A stretch of 5,218 nucleotides of DNA, taken from positions 1 to 5,218 of the forward strand of contig JAHFEP010000199.1 in NCBI GenBank assembly GCA_023248415.1, given 5' to 3'. The position numbers and the translations under genes were made by a program. The DNA comes from Nitrospirota bacterium (lineage in GTDB: Bacteria; Nitrospirota; CAKKRA01; 9FT-COMBO-42-15). The notes below the pieces were generated by a model. It made no database searches. It saw only the letters and a list, made by a program, of their open reading frames with translations, and was not told the DNA's origin. Numbering within the stretch: the stretch's first letter is position 1; every line of letters begins with the position of its first letter. Positions 1-5,218 of the stretch are shown here, one piece after another.

Positions 1-793
1 GGACTGCCTTTATTGTCCTTGCAGCAATATCAAGACCTGTGCTGAGCGCTTTTTCTTTTCCTGCTGCCTTTAGCTCGTCAATAAGATTCTGCGGCACAGT
101 AATGCCTGGGACATTGTTATTAAGGAATGCTGCCATGCCTGCAGATTTTAATACAAGTATGCCTGCAAGAATTTTAACATTATGCTTTCTTGCCTCTTTC
201 ATAAAGCCCTTGAAATTCTCTATGTCATAAATTGCCTGTGTCTGGAAGAACCTTGCGCCTGCCTTAATCTTTTTTCTGAACTTCATTATTTGCGGCTCTA
301 TTGGCTTTGCCTCAGGTGTTACTGTTGAACCAGAAAACATATCTGTTGAACCATGCAGTTCATTGCCTGCCATGTCCTTACCATTGTTTAAAGTATTTAC
401 AACCTGCAAAAGCTGTGAAGATTCTATATCAAATACGGGCTTTGCACCCTTGTGGTCGCCTGCTGTAACATAGTCGCCTGTCAGACAGAGGATATTTCTT
501 ATGCCAAGAACATGGGCGCCGAGTATATCGGACTGTAAAGCAAGACGGTTTCTGTCCCTGCAGGTAATCTGAAATATGGGGTCATGGCCCATATCAAGCA
601 GGAGCTTGCATATAGCCAATGACGATACCCTCATAACAGAGGACTGATTGTCTGTTGCATTTAATGCATGAACCTTGCCGAGCAAATCCTTTGCATGCTT
701 CAACATCTCTTTTAAATCTGTGCCTTTTGGCGGCCCGCATTCTGCTGTAACAAGAAACTCTCCTGCCTCTAATGCCTCCCTGAACTTCCTCAT
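1..793 (-). CDS. metF: 5,10-methylenetetrahydrofolate reductase, MetF (C-terminus cut by window edge)
   Basis: Manual translation from the ATG at 793 gives 264 codons open to the left edge, so the stop and probably the last few tens of residues lie outside. The protein starts MRKFREALEAGEFLVTAECG. Family landmarks are visible: the N-terminal Glu of the strand-1 motif (E18 in AECGPPKG, equivalent to the catalytic Glu of E. coli MetF), LTGD at 104-107 (flavin/folate Asp) and FFQTQ at 182-186 (substrate-binding Gln). MetF is a flavin TIM-barrel enzyme that reduces methylene-THF to methyl-THF in the cytoplasm. The start follows the metV stop by 8 nt, with a G-rich run (positions 795-802) and AAGGA further upstream as possible ribosome binding sites, so the two are almost certainly co-translated. 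Adjacency to MetV suggests the acetogen-type MetFV enzyme, whose electron donor may not be NADH; this is inferred. The family assignment is secure. Confidence 0.95.
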   Translation of the reverse strand, partial: MRKFREALEAGEFLVTAECGPPKGTDLKEMLKHAKDLLGKVHALNATDNQSSVMRVSSLAICKLLLDMGHDPIFQITCRDRNRLALQSDILGAHVLGIRNILCLTGDYVTAGDHKGAKPVFDIESSQLLQVVNTLNNGKDMAGNELHGSTDMFSGSTVTPEAKPIEPQIMKFRKKIKAGARFFQTQAIYDIENFKGFMKEARKHNVKILAGILVLKSAGMAAFLNNNVPGITVPQNLIDELKAAGKEKALSTGLDIAARTIKAV

Positions 794-801
794 ATCCCCC
801 C

Positions 802-1455
802 CTAATCCTTCTTGCCTGTTAAAGCTGATGGTTTTGTATGTTTGCCGTAATCCTTTGGCTCTGCAATCTCTTCCATCTGGTCAAGCCTGTGCAAATCATT
901 TAAGCGGTTATATATCCTCACCCATACACAATCCCTTTCCGTGTCTACTTCGCACTTGCCATTCTTCATGCCGCCGCATGGCCCATTGAGGAGACCCTTT
1001 GGGCAGTTTGTAACAGGGCAGATGCCCCCTGTCTCATTTATTATGCACTCACCGCACAATGAGCATCTCTCATCAAATACCCTGAACCTTGTCATGTTTC
1101 CAAGAAAGAGCGTGTCATTCGCAGTGTATACAGGTTTATCCTTAAATATCTCCACTGCTGCCTGCGCGCCTGCTCCACAGGACATGATTATCAAGGCATC
1201 AGCGCCTTCAACCTCATTTTTGAATTTCTTCAGCTCAACCTTTGTCCCTAAAACCTGGCACCCAGTTTTTGCAACAAAATAGCCTGTAACTTTTTTACCC
1301 TTTTCCTCTAATCTCTTTTTCATATCCTCTAAGGCAGCCTCGTCGCCTGTGCCGCATAATGATGCACACTCGCTGCAGCCCACAAGGAAGAAGCTGTTAT
1401 TATCCTTTATAGCCTCAAGTATTTCATCAAGGTTTTTTTGTTTTGAGATTATCAT
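802..1455 (-). CDS. metV: MetV-type zinc/iron-sulfur subunit of methylenetetrahydrofolate reductase
   Basis: This 217-residue protein matches the MetV / methylenetetrahydrofolate reductase C-terminal-domain family found next to MetF in acetogens and other Wood-Ljungdahl bacteria. It has 13 cysteines. The N-terminal half (about 20-125) carries C27-x2-C30-x3-C34, C66 in KTGCQVLG and C93 in MSCGAGAQ. The C-terminal half carries C131-x2-C134-x2-C137, then C146, C151, C160 (LNGPCGG), C168 and C176, a layout suited to iron-sulfur clusters and/or zinc. No membrane segment or signal peptide is seen. In known MetFV enzymes this subunit passes electrons to the MetF flavin; its redox partner varies between organisms and is not visible here. 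The start is ATG at 1455, preceded by a good GAGGTGA site. The gene lies 255 nt downstream of folD, across a repeat-rich gap, so it may have its own promoter. Confidence 0.9.
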   Translation of the reverse strand: MIISKQKNLDEILEAIKDNNSFFLVGCSECASLCGTGDEAALEDMKKRLEEKGKKVTGYFVAKTGCQVLGTKVELKKFKNEVEGADALIIMSCGAGAQAAVEIFKDKPVYTANDTLFLGNMTRFRVFDERCSLCGECIINETGGICPVTNCPKGLLNGPCGGMKNGKCEVDTERDCVWVRIYNRLNDLHRLDQMEEIAEPKDYGKHTKPSALTGKKD

Positions 1456-1459
1456 ATTG

Positions 1460-1466
1460 TCACCTC
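1460..1466 (-). promoter_or_regulatory. metV ribosome binding site
   Basis: GAGGTGA on the minus strand lies 4 nt before the ATG at 1455. It is the strongest Shine-Dalgarno match in this gap and fixes the metV start. Confidence 0.75.
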
Positions 1467-1479
1467 ATAATAGCTTTGC

Positions 1480-1485
1480 ATTATA
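1480..1485 (-). promoter_or_regulatory. Candidate -10 box upstream of metV
   Basis: A perfect TATAAT lies on the minus strand about 25 nt before the metV start, just outside the palindromic element at 1488-1589. No convincing TTGACA-like -35 box is found 16-18 nt upstream, where the repeat arm sits. The call rests on the -10 hexamer and its position after a long gap, so it is weak. Confidence 0.25.
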
Positions 1486-1487
1486 TT

Positions 1488-1589
1488 CGTCATTCCTGCG
1501 TGCCTCTGGCAGGAATCCAGTCTTGCACCCCTTACAGAAACATTCAGAGGCAGGCTGGATTCCCGCTCAAAAACACTGCGGGAATGACG
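1488..1589. repeat. Nested palindromic repeat element, about 102 bp
   Basis: The outer arms are CGTCATTCCTGCG (1488-1500) and TGCGGGAATGACG (1577-1589), matching at 11 of 13 with both mismatches allowing G-T pairs. Inside are 1509-1520 against 1555-1566 (11 of 12) and an exact 8-bp pair, 1501-1508 with 1545-1552. Each half can also fold alone: 1492-1499 with 1509-1516, and 1559-1566 with 1578-1585, both exact 8-bp stems. The GTCATTCC...GGAATGAC ends are of the kind seen in dispersed, non-coding palindromic repeats of many bacterial genomes. It lies between folD and metV and encodes no protein. Whether it is a MITE, REP-like or RNA-processing element cannot be decided here. Confidence 0.8.
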
Positions 1590-1655
1590 CTAAAAAAGTG
1601 TAAGAAAGTGTTACGGACAGCACAATAGAATGTGGAGCCGACTGTGCTTACCCAT

Positions 1656-1698
1656 GTAATCTTCCCTAACCCCTCTTTAGAAAAGAGGGGAAAATTAC
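1656..1698. repeat. Palindromic hairpin element after folD
   Basis: A 9-bp perfect stem, CCCCTCTTT (1670-1678) with AAAGAGGGG (1682-1690), closes a 3-nt loop. An outer stem pairs GTAATCTT (1656-1663) with AAAATTAC (1691-1698), 7 of 8, with a CCCTAA bulge on one side only. It begins 12 nt beyond the folD stop. On the minus strand no U-tract follows the stem, so it is a poor intrinsic terminator. It looks more like a short dispersed repeat that could protect or process the folD mRNA 3' end. Confidence 0.6.
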
Positions 1699-1710
1699 TC
1701 CCAACTGCCC

Positions 1711-2571
1711 TTACTTTCCTTTCCCTGCTGCCTTTTTTGCTGACTGTATAGTGTTATATAACAACATAGTTATTGTCATTGGACCTACACCGCCAGGGAC
1801 AGGTGTAATATAACCTGCCTTTTGAGCTACACTATCATAGTCAACATCGCCGACAAGTTTTCCATCTGGAAGACGGTTTATGCCAACATCAATAACAACA
1901 GCGCCGTCTTTAACCATATCTGCTTTGACAAACCTGTCCTTTCCAATGGCAGCAACAAGGATATCTGCACCCCTGCAGACCCCTGCCAGATCCTTTGTCT
2001 TTGAGTGGCAGATAGTAACTGTTGCATTCTTCTGCAAAAGCAGCATTGCCATTGGCTTTCCAACAATATTGCTCCTGCCGACTATCACTGCATTCTTGCC
2101 GGTTAAATCTATATTTGAATATTCAAGCATCTTCATCACACCATAGGGCGTGCATGGCGCAAATATTGGCTCGCCAATCATCAGCTTTCCAACATTATAC
2201 GGATGAAAGCCGTCCACATCCTTATCAGGTGATATTGCCTCAAGTATCCTCTTTTCATTAATATGCTTTGGCAGAGGAAGCTGGACAAGGATGCCGTTTA
2301 TCTTGTCGTCCTTGTTTAATTTATCTATAAGCCTGAGCAAGTCCTCTTCTGATGCACTCTCAGGAAGTTTATGCTCCTCTGAGTGGATGCCAACATCATG
2401 GCATGCCTTTCCTTTATTTCTAACATACACTACTGATGCAGGATTCTCTCCTACTAATACAACAGCAAGTCCTGGGAATATGCCTGTCCCCCTTAATTCA
2501 GCAACCTCCCTCTTCATCTCCTCTTTTATCTTTGCTGATATTGCCTTTCCGTCTATTATCTGTGCGGTCAC
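1711..2571 (-). CDS. folD: Bifunctional methylenetetrahydrofolate dehydrogenase / methenyltetrahydrofolate cyclohydrolase FolD
   Basis: This full-length 286-residue FolD interconverts 5,10-methylene-THF, 5,10-methenyl-THF and 10-formyl-THF. The N-terminal catalytic domain has the Y49-x3-K53 motif (YVRNKGK) with the catalytic Lys, VQLPLP at 96-101 with Q97, and DKDVDGFHP at 116-124. The Rossmann domain has GRSNIVGKP at 165-173, the cofactor-binding signature, and PVPGGVGPMT at 257-266. All the expected active-site residues are present. The start is GTG at 2571; AAGGAG lies 6 nt upstream and the next in-frame Met is residue 19, inside the conserved fold. The C-terminus is a short Lys-rich tail. 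In a Wood-Ljungdahl setting it would run reductively and feed methylene-THF to MetF. NAD versus NADP preference cannot be read reliably from the sequence. Confidence 0.97.
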   Translation of the reverse strand: MTAQIIDGKAISAKIKEEMKREVAELRGTGIFPGLAVVLVGENPASVVYVRNKGKACHDVGIHSEEHKLPESASEEDLLRLIDKLNKDDKINGILVQLPLPKHINEKRILEAISPDKDVDGFHPYNVGKLMIGEPIFAPCTPYGVMKMLEYSNIDLTGKNAVIVGRSNIVGKPMAMLLLQKNATVTICHSKTKDLAGVCRGADILVAAIGKDRFVKADMVKDGAVVIDVGINRLPDGKLVGDVDYDSVAQKAGYITPVPGGVGPMTITMLLYNTIQSAKKAAGKGK

Positions 2572-2577
2572 CTTTTT

Positions 2578-2583
2578 CTCCTT
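2578..2583 (-). promoter_or_regulatory. folD ribosome binding site (supports GTG start)
   Basis: AAGGAG on the minus strand is separated by 6 nt (AAAAAG) from the GTG at 2571. No ATG is suitably placed, so this site decides in favour of the GTG start. Confidence 0.8.
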
Positions 2584-2584
2584 T

Positions 2585-2621
2585 CCCCCTCACCCTTACC
2601 CTCTCCCGCAAGGGGAGAGGG
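2585..2621. repeat. C-rich hairpin repeat between psiE and folD
   Basis: The plus strand reads CCCCCTCACCCTTACC and then a 9-bp perfect stem, CCCTCTCCC (2599-2607) with GGGAGAGGG (2613-2621), around the loop GCAAG. The CCCTCACCC-type lead-in plus GGGGAGAGGG hairpin resembles a widespread dispersed bacterial repeat (from general knowledge, not searched). It ends two bases before the folD Shine-Dalgarno. No U-tract follows it on the minus strand, so termination is unlikely; it could modulate translation or stability of the folD segment of the transcript. Confidence 0.6.
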
Positions 2622-2632
2622 CAAAACTATAT

Positions 2633-3136
2633 TTACTCCTGTAGCGGAGTCTTATTATAGATATAATATGCTACAATCAATATCAATATAATGCCTGTAT
2701 TTATCCCAAGCTCCATAAAGAGAACCTTTACCTTTTCCAAGTCGTGCATCTCGCCAATGGACATTTGGGCGCCTATTACAAGTATACGTCTTATGCTTGA
2801 TATTATACCAATGGCTAAAAAAGGGTTTAAAGAAAATTTCTGCCTCTTTAAATAACGAAGCACTGTCCAGAGAACCTCCATAATAATCAAGACAAGGAGA
2901 ACATCATTAATAACCATCAGGATTGATTGGAGTTCTAAAGAACGTAAATTCAATACTGTGTAAAGAATCATCATTATGGCAGCGCCAAGCAGCGCTATTG
3001 CGACAATAATATGGATAATGTCATCCATTATCAGAAGCCACCTTCTCACTGCCATTATCGCAGGCCTATGGCCAGGGGGCTGAACTGACGGCTGTACTGC
3101 TATCTGTTCCTGTGTCTGTTTTCCTGCTTTGCTCAT
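2633..3136 (-). CDS. PsiE-family (phosphate-starvation-inducible E-like) membrane protein
   Basis: This 167-residue predicted inner-membrane protein has a soluble Gln/Pro-rich N-terminus (1-30), then four hydrophobic segments at about 40-62, 71-93, 105-123 and 144-160. The conserved-looking core includes RRWLLIMDDIIHI (31-43) and NPFLAIGIISSIRRILV (104-120), which match the PsiE family pattern of short four-helix proteins. The biochemical function of the family is unknown; the name comes from phosphate-starvation induction in E. coli. The ATG at 3136 overlaps the folE TGA (ATGA) and has AAGGAG 5 nt upstream, so translation is probably coupled to folE. No Pho box was recognised near it. The family call is good; its role among folate genes is unexplained. 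Confidence 0.8.
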   Translation of the reverse strand: MSKAGKQTQEQIAVQPSVQPPGHRPAIMAVRRWLLIMDDIIHIIVAIALLGAAIMMILYTVLNLRSLELQSILMVINDVLLVLIIMEVLWTVLRYLKRQKFSLNPFLAIGIISSIRRILVIGAQMSIGEMHDLEKVKVLFMELGINTGIILILIVAYYIYNKTPLQE

Positions 3137-3699
3137 AAGGACTCCTTTTTTATAAGTTCAAGCATTTCAAGCCTTGTTGATTCCCTTGTCCTGAAGATGC
3201 CTCTTACTGCTGATGTTACTATCCTTGCATCTGGCTTTTTAACACCCCGCATTGACATACAGAGGTGCTCTGCATCAATAACAACCATCGCACCCTTTGG
3301 CTTTAGATTTGCAACAATCAGGTCAGCAAGCTCCTTAGTAAGCCTCTCCTGTATCTGAGGCCTTTTTGCAAGAACCTCAAGCGCCTTTGCTAAGTCGCTT
3401 ATTCCAACAATCTTTCCGTCGCTTGGTATATATGCTATATTTGCCCTACCAAAGAATGGAAGCAAATGGTGCTCGCACATGGAGTAAAAGTGGATATTCT
3501 TAATCAGGACCATCTCATCATGTTTGATGCCTGATATTGGTTTTAATAGGGTATTTGTAGGTGTGGAAATACCAGAGAATATCTCCTCATACATCTCTGC
3601 GACACGCGAGGGTGTCTCTTTTAAGCCAGGCCTCTCAATATCCTCGCCTATGCCTTCTATTATTAATTGAACGCCTTTTTCTATCTTTTTTTTGTCCAT
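3133..3699 (-). CDS. folE: GTP cyclohydrolase I (type IA), FolE
   Basis: This 188-residue enzyme converts GTP to 7,8-dihydroneopterin triphosphate, the first step of tetrahydrofolate synthesis. Landmarks: the helix motif GLKETPSRVAEMYEE at 25-39, the zinc/catalytic motif SMCEHHLLPFFG at 73-84 (C75 and H78 as zinc ligands, H77 catalytic) and HLCMSMRGV at 145-153 (H145, third zinc ligand C147). The C-terminal arginine-rich region (about 166-176, GIFRTRESTRL) is also typical. With all three zinc ligands present this is the zinc-dependent type I enzyme, not FolE2. Length is slightly short of the E. coli protein because of a compact N-terminus. The ATG at 3699 has no clear Shine-Dalgarno; the leader is T-rich and derived from or adjoining the repeat at 3713-3843. 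The stop overlaps the psiE start. Confidence 0.96.
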   Translation of the reverse strand: MDKKKIEKGVQLIIEGIGEDIERPGLKETPSRVAEMYEEIFSGISTPTNTLLKPISGIKHDEMVLIKNIHFYSMCEHHLLPFFGRANIAYIPSDGKIVGISDLAKALEVLAKRPQIQERLTKELADLIVANLKPKGAMVVIDAEHLCMSMRGVKKPDARIVTSAVRGIFRTRESTRLEMLELIKKESL

Positions 3700-3712
3700 A
3701 GAAGTAAAAAAT

Positions 3713-3843
3713 AAATTCCAAATACTAAATACTAAATCCTAAACAAATCCAAAATTCTAATTTCAAATGCTCTAAACAGTTTTGAATTTTGTATTTTGAA
3801 CATTTGTGCTTGTTTAGAATTTAGATATTAGGATTTAGTATTT
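3713..3843. repeat. AT-rich imperfect inverted repeat filling the folE / cyclo-ligase gap
   Basis: The left arm AAATACTAAATACTAA (3720-3735) matches the complement of the right arm at 3828-3843 (15 of 16). A second matching block, CTAAACAA (3739-3746), pairs with 3810-3817. The interior is AT-rich and carries weaker AAATTC/GAATTT symmetry. The left part also contains a short tandem, TACTAAA twice. The element spans essentially the whole intergenic gap and runs into the 3' end of the cyclo-ligase gene, supplying its stop. On the minus strand a T-rich stretch (TTTATTTTTTAC, near 3705-3716) follows it, so it might also work as a weak terminator for the upstream cooC unit; that is speculative. 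Confidence 0.7.
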
Positions 3844-4447
3844 TCTTTGCTACTATCACCCTCTTCTCTGTAACTATCTTATCTATCAAGATATCATGCC
3901 CTGCAACAGGCACATCATCTACAACCTGCATATCAAAGGCAATTGCTATCATAGGTATATCCTTTTTTCTTGATGCAAGGAGCTTATCATAAAACGCCAT
4001 GCCATAGCCGAGCCTGTGACCTTTTTCATCAAAGGCAACACCAGGCATAACCATTAAATCCACATCATCAATTGAAGCCTCTCTCCTGCATTCCTTCTTA
4101 GGCTCTAAAATCCCCCAGTAGCCAGCTTCAAGTTCTTTGAAGAAATCTTTTAATTCAGAAAGCCTCAACTCCTTTTTTTCTCTATCCACAAATGGAACAA
4201 CTACAGACTTACCTATCTTTATTGCATCCTTTATCATCTCTGATGTAATAACCTCGCTTCCAAAGGAAACAAAAAAATGAACACTCTTTGCATTTTTAAA
4301 TTCAGTAAGATTAAAGAGGGCATCCTTTATCCTTTTACTCGCATCAAATCTTTCAGTAATAGATATATTATTCCTTTTATCTATTATCTCATTCCTAAGC
4401 CTCTTTTTTCTCTCCTGTATGTCAATTTCTGCCAAAGTAGTCATCAT
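3821..4447 (-). CDS. 5-formyltetrahydrofolate cyclo-ligase (methenyl-THF synthetase)
   Basis: This 208-residue protein performs the ATP-dependent conversion of 5-formyl-THF to 5,10-methenyl-THF. The N-terminal basic helix (ERKKRLRNEIIDKR, 12-25) is the usual start of the family. The signature is at 135-155: PGVAFDEKGHRLGYGM followed by AFYDK, i.e. the GxRLGxGxGxYD motif with Ala where Gly is usual. The late block HDILIDKIVTEKR (184-196) is also typical. ATG at 4447 overlaps the cooC TGA; a second ATG follows directly (4444), so the exact start could be one codon later. No strong Shine-Dalgarno is seen, suggesting translational coupling. The last residues (KILNPNI) and the stop are encoded inside the adjacent inverted repeat and are probably not ancestral. 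The symbol (ygfA/fau/mthfs) varies by organism, so none is given. Confidence 0.93.
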   Translation of the reverse strand: MMTTLAEIDIQERKKRLRNEIIDKRNNISITERFDASKRIKDALFNLTEFKNAKSVHFFVSFGSEVITSEMIKDAIKIGKSVVVPFVDREKKELRLSELKDFFKELEAGYWGILEPKKECRREASIDDVDLMVMPGVAFDEKGHRLGYGMAFYDKLLASRKKDIPMIAIAFDMQVVDDVPVAGHDILIDKIVTEKRVIVAKKILNPNI

Positions 4448-5217
4448 TTGCTTTTATCAAGATTCCCCTTTATTGCCTTTACCTCTTCAACTAACTTGCT
4501 TCCCGGAATATAAGCTGTTCTTCCTTCTAAGTCTGCCTTAATAATATCCTGATTAAATGATATAAATCCTATTACCTCTGCATCTGGGAGTGCATTCTTT
4601 ATAAACTCTTTATCAGAATCAGAATGAATCTTATTTCCCACTACCATCACCTTTTTTACGCCAATGTCCGTAGCAAGCGCCTTTACACTGGCTGCTGTTT
4701 GCAGGCTCCTTTGCCCGGGTTCAACAACAACTATAAAGGCATTCACACCGCTCGTTGTGCCTCTTGTTAAGTGCTCTATGCCTGCCTCCATATCCATTAT
4801 AACCACCTCATCTCTTTGCAGGACAAGGTGATGTATCAGTCTTCGCAAAAAGACATTCTCAGGGCAGTAGCATCCTGCGCCGCCCTCTTTGGATTTTCCC
4901 ATTACAATCAGTTTTATGTTATTTAGTTTAAAGCTTGCCCGCTCAGGTATATCATCCACCTTTGGATTGAGCTTAAATATACCGCCAATTGAGCCGACCT
5001 TTGCGCCTGTCCTCTCTTCTATCAGATCCGCCATAGATGCAATGGGCTCAATCTTTTCAACATCCTCTTTAGACACACCAAGGGCAGACGCAAGATTGGC
5101 ATCAGGGTCTGCATCTACTGCAAGAACCTTCTTGCCCTCGTCTGCATATAGCCTTGCTAAAATACCTGCAAGGGTGGTCTTTCCAACACCGCCTTTTCCT
5201 GTAATTGCTATCTTCAA
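4444..5217 (-). CDS. cooC: CooC-type ATPase for nickel insertion into carbon monoxide dehydrogenase
   Basis: This 257-residue ParA/MinD-class P-loop ATPase has the deviant Walker A motif GKGGVGKT (7-14), the A' motif VDADPDAN (34-41), a CxC pair C116-x-C118 (AGCYCPEN) and the CooC signature DMEAGIEHLTRGT (142-154). In characterised CooC the CxC pair binds metal at the dimer interface, and ATP hydrolysis drives nickel delivery to the CODH C-cluster; the closely related AcsF serves acetyl-CoA synthase and cannot be excluded. The likely start is TTG at 5217, because family members begin MKIAxxGKGG; it lies one base from the window edge, so its ribosome binding site, or a longer N-terminus, is not visible. 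It overlaps the cyclo-ligase by 4 nt. No CODH gene is in the window. Confidence 0.93.
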   Translation of the reverse strand: MKIAITGKGGVGKTTLAGILARLYADEGKKVLAVDADPDANLASALGVSKEDVEKIEPIASMADLIEERTGAKVGSIGGIFKLNPKVDDIPERASFKLNNIKLIVMGKSKEGGAGCYCPENVFLRRLIHHLVLQRDEVVIMDMEAGIEHLTRGTTSGVNAFIVVVEPGQRSLQTAASVKALATDIGVKKVMVVGNKIHSDSDKEFIKNALPDAEVIGFISFNQDIIKADLEGRTAYIPGSKLVEEVKAIKGNLDKSK

Positions 5218-5218
5218 T

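Noticed and set aside
675..989. Plus-strand open frames overlapping metF/metV (also 39-230 and 941-1282)
   Set aside because: They lie antisense to well-supported MetF and MetV coding sequence, show no family motif and have compositions expected of shadow frames.
1349..1628. Plus-strand open frames across the metV start and the palindromic element
   Set aside because: They read through an inverted repeat and antisense to metV; no motif and no plausible ribosome binding site.
1619..1648. AGCACA/TGTGCT inverted pair as a regulator site or terminator
   Set aside because: Six matching bases with an 18-nt loop can arise by chance.
2635..2650. Small ACTCC/GGAGT hairpin at the psiE stop as terminator
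   Set aside because: Only a 5-bp stem with no following U-tract; too weak to call.
1822..2660. Plus-strand and alternative-frame open frames within folD
   Set aside because: All overlap the complete folD gene with intact active-site motifs; treated as shadows.
3700..3820. CRISPR-like or riboswitch interpretation of the repetitive gap
   Set aside because: The short TACTAAA repeats are not regularly spaced with unique spacers, and no tetrahydrofolate-riboswitch-like conserved core could be recognised; an imperfect inverted repeat explains it better.
4277..4513. Plus-strand open frame over the cyclo-ligase/cooC junction
   Set aside because: Antisense to two conserved proteins and without recognisable features.

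Overview
The window is a run of co-oriented genes, all on the minus strand. In transcription order (high to low coordinates) they are: a CooC-type nickel-insertion ATPase, 5-formyltetrahydrofolate cyclo-ligase, GTP cyclohydrolase I (FolE), a PsiE-family membrane protein, FolD, MetV and MetF (cut by the left edge). No tRNA, rRNA, CRISPR array or transposase gene is seen.

Layout: cooC (4444-5217) overlaps the cyclo-ligase (3821-4447) by an ATGA junction. A 121-nt AT-rich repeat gap follows. Then come folE (3133-3699) and the psiE-like gene (2633-3136), again overlapping by ATGA. A 61-nt gap holding a C-rich hairpin separates psiE from folD (1711-2571, GTG start). A 255-nt gap with two palindromic elements separates folD from metV (802-1455). 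MetF (1-793, incomplete) starts 8 nt after the metV stop.

How the genes work together: FolE starts pterin/folate synthesis. The cyclo-ligase returns 5-formyl-THF to 5,10-methenyl-THF. FolD interconverts methenyl-, methylene- and formyl-THF, and MetF with MetV reduces methylene-THF to methyl-THF. CooC matures nickel carbon monoxide dehydrogenase, the partner that would join the methyl group to CO. This points to the methyl (eastern) branch of the Wood-Ljungdahl pathway plus folate supply and CODH maturation. CODH/ACS, Fhs and the corrinoid proteins are not in the window and may lie outside it. PsiE does not obviously fit.

Organism (inference): an anaerobic bacterium with low-to-moderate GC and a folate-based Wood-Ljungdahl pathway. 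The repeat-filled gaps resemble those of uncultured Nitrospirota or Desulfobacterota-like genomes, but the sequence alone does not settle the phylum. The most notable non-genic signal is that every real intergenic gap holds a palindromic element, each of a different type. One of them supplies the last codons and stop of the cyclo-ligase gene.
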